This document shows, piece by piece, positions 27,477 to 37,953 of a DNA stretch of 64,000 nt. How positions within the stretch are numbered: position 1 is the stretch's first letter; each line of letters opens with the position of its first letter. The notes beneath the pieces were generated by a model, which was not told the origin of the DNA, made no database searches, and saw nothing but the letters and a program-made list of their open reading frames with translations. The translations under genes and the position numbers were made by a program. The stretch is from the NCBI GenBank assembly GCA_963836005.1, contig CAWIHS010000004.1, positions 372,001 to 436,000 on the forward strand, read 5' to 3'. Source of the DNA: CAWIHS01 sp963836005 (lineage in GTDB: Bacteria; Pseudomonadota; Gammaproteobacteria; GRL18).

Positions 27477-30125
27477 ATGAAAAATAACGATACTGATAAA
27501 ACCATTTATTTAAAAGACTACCAACAACCTGACTACTGGATCAAGAAAACCGATCTGACTTTTGAACTGGATGTTGAACGGGAGGGGACTCAATATACTA
27601 TTGTTAAAAGCAAACTGGAGATAGCCAGGAATTCTGAGAAAGAGCCACGCACTCCTAAAGCATTAAAACTGCATGGGCAACATTTTATTTTAAAATCTGT
27701 TGCTATTGACGGGATCTGTTTATCCGCAGATGCTTACCAGACCAATGATGAATACCTGAGCATTGATGTTGTTCCAGAAGAATTCGTACTGGCCATTGAG
27801 ACCTGGCTAAAACCTGAAGAAAACAAGGCGCTGGAAGGCTTGTATCAATCCAGTGGAAACTTCTGCACCCAGTGCGAGGCCGAAGGATTTCGCCGTATTA
27901 CTTACTATCTGGATCGGCCCGATGTCATGTCCAGTTTCACAACCAGAATTATTGCCGACAAATCCCGTTACCCGGTACTGTTATCCAATGGAAATCTGAT
28001 AGAGAAGGCTGATCTGGATCATGGCAGACACTCTGCTGTATGGCATGATCCTTTTAACAAGCCATGTTATCTATTTGCGCTGGTGGCCGGTGATCTGCTG
28101 AAAATAGCAGATACTTATACCACTCTGTCAGGACGGGACATCCAGCTGCATCTCTATGTAGAAGAGAAAAATGGCTCAAAATGTGAACATGCCATGAATT
28201 CGCTGAAAAAATCCATGCGCTGGGATGAACAGACCTTCGGCCTTGAATATGATCTGGATATTTACATGATTGTTGCGGTTGAAGACTTCAATATGGGAGC
28301 GATGGAAAACAAGGGGCTGAACATTTTCAATGCCAAATATGTTCTGGCCGACCCAGCCAGCGCTACGGATGCAGATTATGAAGGTATTGAAGGCGTAATA
28401 GGGCATGAATATTTTCATAACTGGACAGGCAATCGGGTGACCTGCCGTGACTGGTTTCAGCTCAGCCTGAAAGAAGGACTTACGGTATTTAGAGATCAGG
28501 AATTTACTTCTGATATGCAATCCCGGGCGGTCAAACGTATCAATGATGTGAGAGTTTTACGTTCCTATCAGTTCGCTGAAGATGCCAGTCCGATGGCGCA
28601 CCCAATCCGTCCGGCACAATACATGGAAATCAATAATTTTTATACAGTCACCGTCTATAATAAGGGTGCGGAAGTGATCCGTATGATCCATACAATTTTG
28701 GGTCAGAAAAATTTCCGCAAGGGAATGGATCTTTATTTTCAGCGCCACGACGGGCAGGCTGTGACTACGGAAGATTTTCTGGCGGCGATGAGTGACGCCA
28801 GTAATGTCGATTTGAGTCAGTTTCAAACCTGGTATGATCAGGCGGGCACACCAGGAATCAAGGTAAGCAGTGATTATAACAACAAAGATAAAACTTTCAT
28901 GATTGAACTGGAGCAAAGCTGTCCTGCCACTCCGGAGAATGACAGTAAACGACCTTTTTTTATTCCGCTGAGCATGGGCCTGCTTAATTCTCGCGGAGAA
29001 CAGATCCTTGAGCAAACTCTGATATTGACAGAAAGCAGCCAAAAATTTGCTTTTTCCTGCATCGAGGAAAAACCTGTACTGTCCATGCTGAGAAATTTTT
29101 CAGCGCCAGTGATCCTGGAATCAGACCTGAGTGCCGCTGAGCGAACTGAAAACCTGGCGTTTTTAATGGCTAATGACAGCGATCCTTTTAATCGCTGGGA
29201 GGCTGGGCAGCAGCTGGCTGCAGAATTAATACTGGGTGCTGTTGCAGGTTATCAAAAAGCTGCTGACTTACATTTTGATGAAACCATCCTGCAGCTTTAT
29301 ATCGATGCCTGTCAGTCCTTACTGCAGGATCAGAGTCTCGATGATGCACTAAAAGCTCAAGCGATTACTTTACCTGCTGAATCCTGGTTGCTGGATCAGC
29401 TGGATGTGGCTGATGTCGATGCTGTTTATTTTATCAGGCTGAGATTGAAACAGCTTTTGGCTCAGCAGCTACAGCCCTTACTGATATCGTTGTATCAGGC
29501 GTTAAATGTCGCCGGAGCATATCAGTTTAATGCCCGTGATGCGGGTCGGCGTAGTTTGCGCAATGTGATACTGGGGTATTTAATGACTGAACTTGATGAA
29601 TCGGCAGCAAAACTGGGGTTTACACACTTTACTCAAGCCAATAATATGACCGATTCAATAGCCGCGCTATCACAACTGGTTCATATTGATGGCAGCTATT
29701 CGCAACAGGCGCTGGATGATTTTGAAAAACGCTGGCGGGATGATGCTCTGGTGATGGATAAATGGTTCAGCATTCAGGCTGTTTCTCAGCATGATAATGT
29801 GCTAACTCGGATACAGCAGTTGATGCAGCATCCAGCGTTTGAATTTACCAACCCCAATAAAGTACGCTCGCTAATCAGTGCTTTTGCAACTATGAACCTC
29901 AGAGCCTTTCATAATATTAATGGCCAGGGTTATGGTTTTATCATGGATCAGGTGCTGGCGCTGGATAAATTCAATCCACAAATGGCAGCACGTCTGGTCA
30001 AAGTGTTCAGTCGCTGGAAACGTTTTGATCTGTCACGGCAGCAATTAATGAAAGCTGAACTTGATCGTGCGTTGCAGGCAGAGCTGTCCAGAGATGTCTA
30101 TGAAATTGTGAGTAAAAGCCTGTAG
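27477..30125 (+). CDS. pepN: Aminopeptidase N (M1 family)
   Basis: 882 residues, like E. coli PepN (870). The substrate motif GAMENKGLN is followed by the zinc site H310-E-x-x-H314 (HEYFHNW) and E333 (SLKEGLTVF). The C-terminal third (about 560-882) is the all-helical DUF3458-type region of PepN. It is a cytoplasmic enzyme that removes N-terminal residues from peptides. Confidence 0.96.
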   Translation: MKNNDTDKTIYLKDYQQPDYWIKKTDLTFELDVEREGTQYTIVKSKLEIARNSEKEPRTPKALKLHGQHFILKSVAIDGICLSADAYQTNDEYLSIDVVPEEFVLAIETWLKPEENKALEGLYQSSGNFCTQCEAEGFRRITYYLDRPDVMSSFTTRIIADKSRYPVLLSNGNLIEKADLDHGRHSAVWHDPFNKPCYLFALVAGDLLKIADTYTTLSGRDIQLHLYVEEKNGSKCEHAMNSLKKSMRWDEQTFGLEYDLDIYMIVAVEDFNMGAMENKGLNIFNAKYVLADPASATDADYEGIEGVIGHEYFHNWTGNRVTCRDWFQLSLKEGLTVFRDQEFTSDMQSRAVKRINDVRVLRSYQFAEDASPMAHPIRPAQYMEINNFYTVTVYNKGAEVIRMIHTILGQKNFRKGMDLYFQRHDGQAVTTEDFLAAMSDASNVDLSQFQTWYDQAGTPGIKVSSDYNNKDKTFMIELEQSCPATPENDSKRPFFIPLSMGLLNSRGEQILEQTLILTESSQKFAFSCIEEKPVLSMLRNFSAPVILESDLSAAERTENLAFLMANDSDPFNRWEAGQQLAAELILGAVAGYQKAADLHFDETILQLYIDACQSLLQDQSLDDALKAQAITLPAESWLLDQLDVADVDAVYFIRLRLKQLLAQQLQPLLISLYQALNVAGAYQFNARDAGRRSLRNVILGYLMTELDESAAKLGFTHFTQANNMTDSIAALSQLVHIDGSYSQQALDDFEKRWRDDALVMDKWFSIQAVSQHDNVLTRIQQLMQHPAFEFTNPNKVRSLISAFATMNLRAFHNINGQGYGFIMDQVLALDKFNPQMAARLVKVFSRWKRFDLSRQQLMKAELDRALQAELSRDVYEIVSKSL

Positions 30126-30251
30126 GATAACTTCCACTCTCAGGCGGGTTAACTTATCACCGCCTGGACGTTAGAATTTATTTGAAGCTTAACCCTATAA
30201 TGGTAAAACTCTCAAGCTGAAGTAATCAGTGTTATGAGTGACAGGATTTTT

Positions 30252-31619
30252 ATGGCAAAAAGTAAAACTGCATTTGTCTGTTCAGACTGTGGCGCAGAAC
30301 ATATTAAATGGCAGGGTCAGTGTAGTGACTGCGGCAACTGGAATTGCCTGGTGGAAACCCTGCTTACGAAAGCCACTGTTCAACCTGCCAGAAATGTTCG
30401 TTTTCCGGGTTATGCAGGTGAACTATCTGCTGTGCAGACGCTGGATCAAATTAGTTTGTCGAGTATCCCGCGGATCCATACCGGTTCACAGGAACTTGAC
30501 AGAGTACTTGGTGGCGGAGTGGTGGCCGGTTCGGCTATTCTTGTAGGAGGGAATCCCGGCGCTGGCAAAAGCACCTTATTATTACAGATTCTATGTGATT
30601 TGGCTGAACGTATGCCTGCTCTCTACGTTACCGGGGAAGAATCTCTGCAGCAGGTTGCACTGCGTGCCAGACGCCTGGGACTGCCGGATAAAAAATTGCA
30701 GCTACTGTCTGAAACCAGCGTGGAAATCATCTGCCAGACTGCACAGCGACTTCAGCCTAAAATACTGGTCGTCGATTCTATACAGGTTGTGCATGTAGAG
30801 GATATTCAGTCAGCTCCCGGAGGCGTTGCACAGGTGCGGGAAAGTGCCGCTTATTTGACTCGATTTGCAAAACAGACTCACACAGCTGTTTTTCTGATTG
30901 GTCATGTAACCAAGGATGGAACTCTTGCGGGACCCAAGGTACTGGAACACATGATAGATTGTTCAATCATGCTGGAAGGTAATAATGACAGCCGTTTCAG
31001 AACCCTGCGCGGCAAGAAAAACCGGTTTGGCGCAGTCAATGAATTAGGTGTTTTTGCCATGACAGACAAGGGCCTGCTGGAAGTAAAAAATCCTTCGGCT
31101 ATTTTTTTGTCGCGTAGTGAAGAGGTCAGCGCAGGCAGTCTGGTGATGGTCATCTGGGAAGGGACCAGGCCATTACTGGTCGAGATTCAGGCCCTGGTGG
31201 ATGACACCCAGTTAAGTTACCCTAGACGTGTAGCAGTGGGTCTGGATCAGAACAGGCTGGCTATGTTGCTAGCTGTACTGCATCGTCATGGTGGTCTGCA
31301 GGTGGGAGATCAGGATGTATTTGTAAATGTTGTAGGTGGTGTTAAAGTCAACGAAACCAGTGCCGATCTGGCGCTGTTGCTGGCGATAGCATCAAGCTTT
31401 CGAAACAGGGTGCTGTCACCGGAATTGGTTGTTTTCGGTGAAGTGGGACTTTCTGGAGAAATCAGGCCGGTTCCCAGTGGCCAGGAAAGACTTTATGAAG
31501 CGGCCAAGCATGGCTTTAAGCGAGCCATTATCCCTGTGGCCAACAACCCTAAAAGCAAGCCGGGTGATATGGAAATCATTGCGGTAAAAAATCTAAGCGA
31601 AGCTCTGGCGGTTTTGTAA
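30252..31619 (+). CDS. radA: DNA repair protein RadA/Sms
   Basis: About 455 residues from the ATG at 30252 (AGGA ribosome site; MAKSKTAFVC matches the family start). An upstream ATG at 30234 would add six residues. The N-terminal zinc finger (CSDCGAEHIKWQGQCSDC) is followed by Walker A GGNPGAGKSTLL near 100, the KNRFG motif near 255, and a Lon-protease-like C-terminal domain. RadA promotes branch migration in recombination. Confidence 0.95.
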   Translation: MAKSKTAFVCSDCGAEHIKWQGQCSDCGNWNCLVETLLTKATVQPARNVRFPGYAGELSAVQTLDQISLSSIPRIHTGSQELDRVLGGGVVAGSAILVGGNPGAGKSTLLLQILCDLAERMPALYVTGEESLQQVALRARRLGLPDKKLQLLSETSVEIICQTAQRLQPKILVVDSIQVVHVEDIQSAPGGVAQVRESAAYLTRFAKQTHTAVFLIGHVTKDGTLAGPKVLEHMIDCSIMLEGNNDSRFRTLRGKKNRFGAVNELGVFAMTDKGLLEVKNPSAIFLSRSEEVSAGSLVMVIWEGTRPLLVEIQALVDDTQLSYPRRVAVGLDQNRLAMLLAVLHRHGGLQVGDQDVFVNVVGGVKVNETSADLALLLAIASSFRNRVLSPELVVFGEVGLSGEIRPVPSGQERLYEAAKHGFKRAIIPVANNPKSKPGDMEIIAVKNLSEALAVL

Positions 31620-31671
31620 TCATGTAGACAACGCTTTAGCCTCCATATACATTGGCCACAACTGATGCTGG

Positions 31672-32280
31672 CTATAACCTTTCATCGATGTAGAACATCA
31701 TATTCAGTGACCCAATGCTGATATGACTTTTATCTTCCAGACAGAAACTTCTATCGCCGATGTCCAGTTGATTAACCTGAGGCGGATGGCTGCCTTTTAA
31801 ATGGGACAGGTAGAAGCCGTCTTTGCGGTTGGCAATCAGGGCGATATATTCGTTCTGATGGTTAATATTGGTCATACTTTTATTAATCGGCATAGTTTTA
31901 CCCATATCCGAGCCATTGAGAAACTGAATCCAGGCTGCGCGTGGTCTGGCACTTTGCAGGTGTTCAGCGGTTAATGATTTTTCAGTTTCATTGAAGCTAA
32001 AAATCAGGGTATGTTTTCCAAGCCTGATCTTATCACCATCGGTGAGTAGCGTATTTTCATAAATGGGGATTCCATTGATAAAAATATCAGCATCGTTTTG
32101 TTCTGGGGTGATGCTATATTGATTATTACTGAAAGAGATACACGCATGCTCGGGTTTAACCGCCAGACTGTCAATATGAATATGACAATGCGGTTCGTGA
32201 CCGATCATAAATGTTTGCCGCTGATCCAGTTCATGGATACTCAAAATACGATCTTTGAATAAAAGACTTAATTTTGACAC
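31672..32280 (-). CDS. FHA-domain protein
   Basis: The 202-residue protein has an N-terminal FHA domain, about residues 10-95. RQTFMIGHEPHCHIHIDSLAVKPEHACISF holds the G-x-x-x-x-x-x-(H/D)-I and S-x-x-H-type signature with His at the phosphothreonine loop, and INGIPIYENTLLTDGDKIRLGKHTLIFSF follows. Residues 105-200 look like a second, weaker FHA-type domain. No kinase or phosphatase is next to it, so the phospho-partner is unknown. It is convergent with radA. Confidence 0.82.
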   Translation of the reverse strand: MSKLSLLFKDRILSIHELDQRQTFMIGHEPHCHIHIDSLAVKPEHACISFSNNQYSITPEQNDADIFINGIPIYENTLLTDGDKIRLGKHTLIFSFNETEKSLTAEHLQSARPRAAWIQFLNGSDMGKTMPINKSMTNINHQNEYIALIANRKDGFYLSHLKGSHPPQVNQLDIGDRSFCLEDKSHISIGSLNMMFYIDERL

Positions 32281-32567
32281 GTGTTACGATTCCTTTTTAA
32301 TCACAATGACATTGCTGCAAAATGAATGATGCTGTTTCATAGCGAGGCACAATCAGTTAAAAAGCCGCATTTACACAGCGTAAATGAGCGTTTTGAGCTG
32401 AATTTTAATGCAGATAGAGAGTGCAGGAGAATAATATTCAAATTCTTCAAAATAACTATATCTAATCTGGCAAATTAATTCATGAACCAGATCACACATC
32501 AAAGCGTATGGCATTGTTTGTAGATTTATGAAGTTAAGAATAGAAGCAATCTGATATCAACACATGC

Positions 32568-33857
32568 TTAAAGCAGGGCCTGCGGTTTAACGGATTTACT
32601 GGAAATTCGCGGTGATACTTTGACCGTCTTAACCGTATTATTAGCGACCTGGATTATTTCTATAGGGTAGTCAGCCAGCAAGATACTGGTGCCTGGCGTT
32701 GGGATGGATTCGAGAAATTCGAGGATCAATCCATTAAAAGTTTTGGCTCCCTGAGTAGGCAGTTCCCAGTCCATGATTCGATTCAGTTCACGAATATTGG
32801 CGCTACCGTCTACCAGAAAGGTGTTATCGTTCTGTGGGTGAATTTCTTTTAATAGTGTATCAGCAGGATCTGTTGTGAATTCTCCCACTATCTCTTCCAG
32901 AATATCGTCCAGGGTTACCAGTCCCTGGATATCTCCATATTCATCTACGACCAGGGCTGTTCGACGCTTGTTTTTTTGAAAGCTGAGTAACTGGCGGTTC
33001 AGCGGAGTTGCTTCAGGAATAAAATAGCTTTCAGCCATAATTGATTTAAGATCATCTTTATCAGCACTCTCTTTTGAAACAATTGCCAGAGCGCTGCGAA
33101 GATGGATAATACCCACCGTATTGTTTATATCAGTGTGAAAAACAGGCAGGCGGGTGTGCAGGCTATGGGTGATTTGTTCCAAAATATCCGCCCAGTCATC
33201 ATCGAGATCGATGCCGATAATCTCATTGCGGGGGATCATAATATCTTCAACGCTGACACTGTCCAGATCCAGTATATTAACCAGCATTTTGCGGTTTTTT
33301 CCTGAAATCAGGGCGCCTGTTTCATTGACCACTGTTTTTAACTCTTCCTGGGTCAGGGCATCTCCCTGATGATTGGTATGGATACCTGAAAGCTTGAGTA
33401 AACTGTTAGTAATGGCATTTATGAAATAAACCAGCGGATAGAATAAAAACAGCAGAACTTTCAGCACATAGGATGCCGGAAAGGCGAATCTCTCAGGATG
33501 CAGAGCAGCCATGGTCTTCGGACTGACTTCAGCAAAAATAAGGATTACAAAAGTTAATAATCCGGTCGCAATGGCAATGCCGGCTTCACCGAACAATCTC
33601 AAACCGATTATGGTGGCTATGGAAGAAGCCAGGATATTGACAAAATTGTTGAAAATAAGGATCAATCCGATCAGTCTGTCCGGTCGATCCAGTAACTTGC
33701 TGGCTATCCGAGCCCCTTTATGACCCAAATTGACTAGATGCTTGAGCCTGTATCGATTCAAGCTGACCAGCGCAGTTTCTGAACCTGAAAAGAAACCAGA
33801 GATAATGATCAGGATGCCTAAAACTGCAAAAAGAACCCCGGTTGAAATGTCGTTCAA
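32568..33857 (-). CDS. CNNM/CorC-type membrane protein with CBS domains
   Basis: 429 residues: DUF21 membrane domain (residues 1-190, starting FSGSETALVSLNRYRLKHLV), paired CBS domains (about 205-330, with SVEDIMIPRNEIIGID and ALVVDEYGDIQGLVTLDDILEEIVGEF) and a C-terminal CorC_HlyC domain (about 345-420). Family members are linked to magnesium and cobalt export (YfjD/MpfA type). It lies beside ypjD near ffh, as in many gammaproteobacteria. Confidence 0.88.
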   Translation of the reverse strand: MNDISTGVLFAVLGILIIISGFFSGSETALVSLNRYRLKHLVNLGHKGARIASKLLDRPDRLIGLILIFNNFVNILASSIATIIGLRLFGEAGIAIATGLLTFVILIFAEVSPKTMAALHPERFAFPASYVLKVLLFLFYPLVYFINAITNSLLKLSGIHTNHQGDALTQEELKTVVNETGALISGKNRKMLVNILDLDSVSVEDIMIPRNEIIGIDLDDDWADILEQITHSLHTRLPVFHTDINNTVGIIHLRSALAIVSKESADKDDLKSIMAESYFIPEATPLNRQLLSFQKNKRRTALVVDEYGDIQGLVTLDDILEEIVGEFTTDPADTLLKEIHPQNDNTFLVDGSANIRELNRIMDWELPTQGAKTFNGLILEFLESIPTPGTSILLADYPIEIIQVANNTVKTVKVSPRISSKSVKPQALL

Positions 33858-33939
33858 AAAAGATGATGCCTCAGTACTGGGAATGTCATTAATCTATCAA
33901 GTCGAAATAAACGAGAATGGTTGTCTTTTAAAGGGAGAG

Positions 33940-34743
33940 TCAGTTTGTTTGTAAAATAATTTCCAGCACGGCTTTACTGCCAAAGTATGCCAGCATCAGA
34001 AAAACGAATCCAGAAATAGTGAATTTTACAGCTTTGTTACCACGCCAGCCATAATGCCAGCGACCCCAGATTAATACCGCAAATAATATCCAGGCAATAA
34101 TAGAAAGTAAGGTTTTATGTGCCAGGTGCTGGGCAAAAATATTATCAATAAAAATGAAACCGCTTAACAATGCCAGAGTGAGGAAAATAAAGCCGGCATA
34201 TATCATTTGGAACATGACCGTTTCCATGCTTTCCAGAGGAGGCATTGAACGAATAAATCCTCCGGGTTGCCTGCTCTTGAGAAAATAAGTTTGCACTGCC
34301 AGTAAAATGGACTGGGCTGCAGCCACCGCCAGCAGGCCGTAGGCAAGCAGAGATAGCAGGATATGTAGTTGAAGTTCAAAAGACAGTTCTGATAAACGCA
34401 TGCTCTGAGGCCAGAAAAGCTGTAAGAAGACTGCGGCAGAAGCCACAGGATAGACAAAAACTCCCAGAACTTCGAGAGGCTTATGTAATTGAGCTGTAAG
34501 ATAAAAAACTACTGTGAACCAGGCAACAATCGAGAAACTGTTAAAAATAGAAGGGTTTAAACCGGCAGGAGTAAAAGTGTCCGTAAACAGGATTGCAGTG
34601 TGCATTAAAGCTGCGATTATTCCGCAGGTCAGTATCAGTTTATGGGGTTGATTCTGAATAACTTTTTCATTGAAAAGGTTATAAATCAGCCAGCTCCCGC
34701 AGAGCAGATAGATCGAACCAGTGATTATTTCCAGGCCAAACAT
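33940..34743 (-). CDS. ypjD: YpjD/CcsA-like inner-membrane protein
   Basis: 267 residues with about eight helices of the cytochrome c assembly fold (CcsA/CcmF-related). HILLSLLAYGLLAVAAAQSILLAVQ and AHKTLLSIIAWILFAVLIWGRWHYGWRG have the conserved histidines typical of the family. E. coli ypjD is adjacent to ffh and yfjD, and the same grouping is seen here. Its function is not settled; a role in heme or divalent-cation homeostasis has been proposed. Confidence 0.85.
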   Translation of the reverse strand: MFGLEIITGSIYLLCGSWLIYNLFNEKVIQNQPHKLILTCGIIAALMHTAILFTDTFTPAGLNPSIFNSFSIVAWFTVVFYLTAQLHKPLEVLGVFVYPVASAAVFLQLFWPQSMRLSELSFELQLHILLSLLAYGLLAVAAAQSILLAVQTYFLKSRQPGGFIRSMPPLESMETVMFQMIYAGFIFLTLALLSGFIFIDNIFAQHLAHKTLLSIIAWILFAVLIWGRWHYGWRGNKAVKFTISGFVFLMLAYFGSKAVLEIILQTN

Positions 34744-35193
34744 AAATAATAGTCATCAATGATTAAGTAGAACTGTAATGATAAAATGCTTTCAATTCGA
34801 TGGCAATCAAATAACTTAATAAAAACAGCAAATATTCTGTGAAGCGGGGGAAATTCATCTTATTTGCTCTTAACAGAACCTCCGTGATCGGTTATGCTGA
34901 AAATTAACAGACTCTTTTAACCTTCAATTCTGTGATTGAAGTCCTTTATTTGGTGCTGCATTCTTTTTATGATCACACTGCAGCAAATTATTTATTAACA
35001 TATTCAGGATTATGTTTTAAACATTACTGTATTTTCTACACCGTTGCTTGAACGCTTTTAAATACTGCGACTGGACGAAATGGAGTAACAGGATGGTCTT
35101 AATTGAGACTAGGTCATCACGCAAATGTAAGTTGAATTAATTAGCTGAGCAACTATGAGCCTCTTTATTGTCAAAGAATTCAAATAAAGTCTG
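34744..35193. other. Spacer between divergent genes
   Basis: 450 AT-rich bases without a supported frame, RNA or repeat. It should hold the promoters of ypjD and the MBL phosphodiesterase. Confidence 0.4.
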
Positions 35194-35961
35194 ATGGAAA
35201 TAAACGTATTGGGTTGCAGTGGTGGTGTAGGTTCTGGTCTTAGAACGACTGCTCTGTTAATCGATGATGATATCCTGATTGACGCGGGTAGCGGAGTTGG
35301 AGAGCTGACTTTAGCGCAAATGTCCCGTATCAAACATATTTTTTTAACCCATTCCCACCTGGATCATATCTGCTGTATCCCCTTACTTCTGGATAGCATT
35401 TTCGACTCAATTGAAGAGCCGATTCAACTGCATGCCAGTAAGAAAACCCTTGAAGCTCTGCAAAAACACATCTTCAATCATGTTATCTGGCCTGATTTTA
35501 CTTCCCTGCCCAGTCAGCATGAGCCGGTATTAAGCTTTCATACGATGGAAGCCGGTGAACATCTGCAACTGGGTGAGCGTATGATAAATATGATTGAAGT
35601 CAATCATACCGTGCCTGCGGTTGCTTACCGCATCGAAAACCAGGGTAAAGCCTTTGCCTTTAGCGGTGATACAACGACCAATAACAGCCTCTGGAATGCA
35701 TTGAATGCTTATTCCCGGCTTGATTTACTGATTGTCGAGGCGGCTTTCCCCAATGAGGAAATCGAATTATCTATCAAAGCCAAGCATTATTGCCCTGATT
35801 TGCTGGCGCAAGATCTAACCAAACTGCATCACCGGCCAGAGATTTATATTAGTCACAATAAGCCAGGAACAGAACGTTTGATCTTTGAGCAGTGTGTTGC
35901 GGCGATAAAGGATCGCAAAGTTCATCGATTGGTGGGTGGTTCATCCTTTAACCTGAACTAA
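35194..35961 (+). CDS. MBL-fold 3',5'-cyclic-nucleotide phosphodiesterase-like protein
   Basis: 255 residues of the metallo-beta-lactamase fold. The metal motif is THSHLDHICCIPLLLDS (near 52-60), with further ligands in VNHTVPAVAYRI, FAFSGDTTTN and ISHNKPGTE. The start MEINVLGCSGGVGSGLRTT and overall order match class II cyclic-nucleotide phosphodiesterases such as CpdP, rather than lactamases or RNase Z. It could lower cAMP, but the substrate is inferred from family only. Confidence 0.75.
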   Translation: MEINVLGCSGGVGSGLRTTALLIDDDILIDAGSGVGELTLAQMSRIKHIFLTHSHLDHICCIPLLLDSIFDSIEEPIQLHASKKTLEALQKHIFNHVIWPDFTSLPSQHEPVLSFHTMEAGEHLQLGERMINMIEVNHTVPAVAYRIENQGKAFAFSGDTTTNNSLWNALNAYSRLDLLIVEAAFPNEEIELSIKAKHYCPDLLAQDLTKLHHRPEIYISHNKPGTERLIFEQCVAAIKDRKVHRLVGGSSFNLN

Positions 35962-36296
35962 TCATTTAAATCGTACCGAGAGCGATCAAGGTACGCAGGA
36001 TTCATGATTTTAGAGGCTATTTTGGATTTATTCGTAGCCACCATTCGGGTGAATCCAACATCTTCTGAAAAGTTGTAAAGATTCACTACTCAGGATGCTC
36101 GCAGCAGGTTTTACAATTTAACTCAGGTTTAACCTTTAATCCGCTCGTGATTTTGCATCAGGCCTGCATCTGCATGGTTAAGCAGGTGCGGAAGACCTTC
36201 CGGGATGTTCTGAGAATAAATTCAGGCTGACAGTCTCACTCTTTCCCCTTATAATAGCTGTTTATTTGTTTTCCAATTTAAAGGTACATCATTACC
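35962..36296. other. Spacer with ffh promoter
   Basis: 335 bases hold no supported gene. Apart from the promoter at 36227-36255 I see nothing definite, and no 4.5S RNA gene. Confidence 0.4.
36227..36255 (+). promoter_or_regulatory. Sigma-70 promoter of ffh
   Basis: CTGACA (36227-36232) and TATAAT (36250-36255) are separated by 17 bases, which is close to the ideal. Transcription would start near 36262, about 35 bases before the ffh ATG. Confidence 0.75.
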
Positions 36297-37673
36297 ATGT
36301 TCGATGGATTAACGGAACGCCTTGCTAAAACGGTTAAAAACCTGCGCGGTCAGGGACGCTTAACTGAAGAGAATATTAAAGATACTTTACGTGAAGTCCG
36401 CATGGCTTTGCTGGAAGCCGATGTGGCGTTGCCTGTCGTTAAAGACTTTATTGAACATGTCAGACAAAGGGCTGTTGGCAAGGAAGTTATTGAAAGTATC
36501 ACTCCGGGTCAGGCCTTCATCAAAGTTGTTAATGATGAGCTGATCAATATGATGGGCGTCACCAATGACTCCCTGAATTTAACTACTCAGCCGCCTGCGG
36601 TAATTCTGATGGCCGGTCTGCAGGGTTCGGGTAAGACCACCAGTGTTGCCAAGCTGGGCCGCCGCCTGAAACAGGAGAAAAAATCAGTTCTGGTGACTTC
36701 CGCCGATGTTTACCGTCCAGCGGCCATCAAGCAATTGGAAACCCTGGCTAAAGAAGTTGAAGTAGATTTCTTTCCCAGTGATTCATCACAGGATCCGGTT
36801 GAGATTGCCTCGGAAGCCATTTCTTATGCGCGGAAAAAGTTTTTTGATGTAGTTATTGTCGATACTGCCGGTAGATTGCATATAGACAATGAAATGATGA
36901 GCGAAATTAAAAACCTGCACAGTGCTGTCAATCCGATTGAAACTCTGTTTGTAGTTGACAGCATGACTGGTCAGGACGCTGCCAATACTGCCAAGGCGTT
37001 TAATGAAGCACTGGAATTAACCGGTGTTATCCTGACGAAAACCGATGGCGATGCCCGCGGCGGAGCCGCCCTGTCTATTCGTCAGATCACGGGTAAACCG
37101 ATTAAATTTTTAGGTGTGGGGGAAAAAACTACAGCGCTGGAAGCTTTTCACCCAGATAGACTGGCTTCACGGATCCTGGGCATGGGTGATGTGCTTTCTC
37201 TGGTTGAAGAGGCACAGCAGAAAGTTGATCACAAAAAAGCAGCCAGACTGCACAAAAAGCTCAAGAAAGGTAAGAATTTTGATCTTGAAGATTTTCGCGA
37301 TCAAATCCTGCAAATGAAAAATATGGGCGGTTTAACGGGGTTGATGGATAAACTGCCCGGCATGGGTGATATTCCCGCTAATGTCAAGAACCAGGTCAAT
37401 GATAAAGAACTGGTTAAAATCGAAGCATTGATCAATTCCATGACGCCGAAAGAACGAGAGCGTCCTGATCTGATTAAAGGTTCACGGAAAAAACGTATTG
37501 TCAATGGCGCCGGCATGCAGGTTCAGGATCTGAATCGTTTATTGAAACAATTTAAACAGATGCAAAAAATGATGAAAAAGTTTTCCAACGGCGGGATCAA
37601 AAATATGATGCGCGGTCTAAAGGGAAAAATGCCGCCTGGCGTTGGCGGTATGGGCGGCGGCATGCCTTTTTAG
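36297..37673 (+). CDS. ffh: Signal recognition particle GTPase
   Basis: 458 residues: N domain (1-90), G domain with P-loop GLQGSGKTT (near 107), DTAGRL and TKTDGDARGG, and a Met-rich M domain (about 300-458) ending in a Gly/Met-rich tail. Ffh binds 4.5S RNA and signal sequences of nascent membrane proteins, and docks with FtsY. Length matches E. coli (453). Confidence 0.97.
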   Translation: MFDGLTERLAKTVKNLRGQGRLTEENIKDTLREVRMALLEADVALPVVKDFIEHVRQRAVGKEVIESITPGQAFIKVVNDELINMMGVTNDSLNLTTQPPAVILMAGLQGSGKTTSVAKLGRRLKQEKKSVLVTSADVYRPAAIKQLETLAKEVEVDFFPSDSSQDPVEIASEAISYARKKFFDVVIVDTAGRLHIDNEMMSEIKNLHSAVNPIETLFVVDSMTGQDAANTAKAFNEALELTGVILTKTDGDARGGAALSIRQITGKPIKFLGVGEKTTALEAFHPDRLASRILGMGDVLSLVEEAQQKVDHKKAARLHKKLKKGKNFDLEDFRDQILQMKNMGGLTGLMDKLPGMGDIPANVKNQVNDKELVKIEALINSMTPKERERPDLIKGSRKKRIVNGAGMQVQDLNRLLKQFKQMQKMMKKFSNGGIKNMMRGLKGKMPPGVGGMGGGMPF

Positions 37674-37833
37674 ATTTTCACACAAGCGCTGGCGAAAATC
37701 ATTGCCGGCGTAATTTTCACAGCTTTATCACCCAGGCTGTGGACTTGTGCAGAAAAAGATTCCTGCACGCTGGTAGTTATTCGCAGCACCTGCTCAGCCT
37801 GCCTGAAATAGCAGCAAAATATTTAAATTTCTC

Positions 37834-37862
37834 TTTATCTATGCGCAGAATTAGCGTAAAAT
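37834..37862 (+). promoter_or_regulatory. Possible promoter of the rpsP operon
   Basis: TTTATC (37834-37839) and TAAAAT (37857-37862) are spaced 17 bases, about 92 bases before rpsP. The -35 is weak. The position suits a ribosomal protein operon with a leader. Confidence 0.4.
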
Positions 37863-37953
37863 GCCCGTTTTTTCTGGGTGGACGTAAATCAGGGTTGTTG
37901 AAGTTTAGCGGCCAGGCCTGGATGTAAATGTTTAATAGAGGAAAAACAGTCAA

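Noticed and set aside
30141..30166. Terminator after pepN
   Set aside because: A CAGGCGG/CCGCCTG hairpin exists, but no T tract follows, so it is not called.
35962..36296. 4.5S RNA gene near ffh
   Set aside because: The conserved GGAAGCAGCAGCCAAGG-type core was not seen here.
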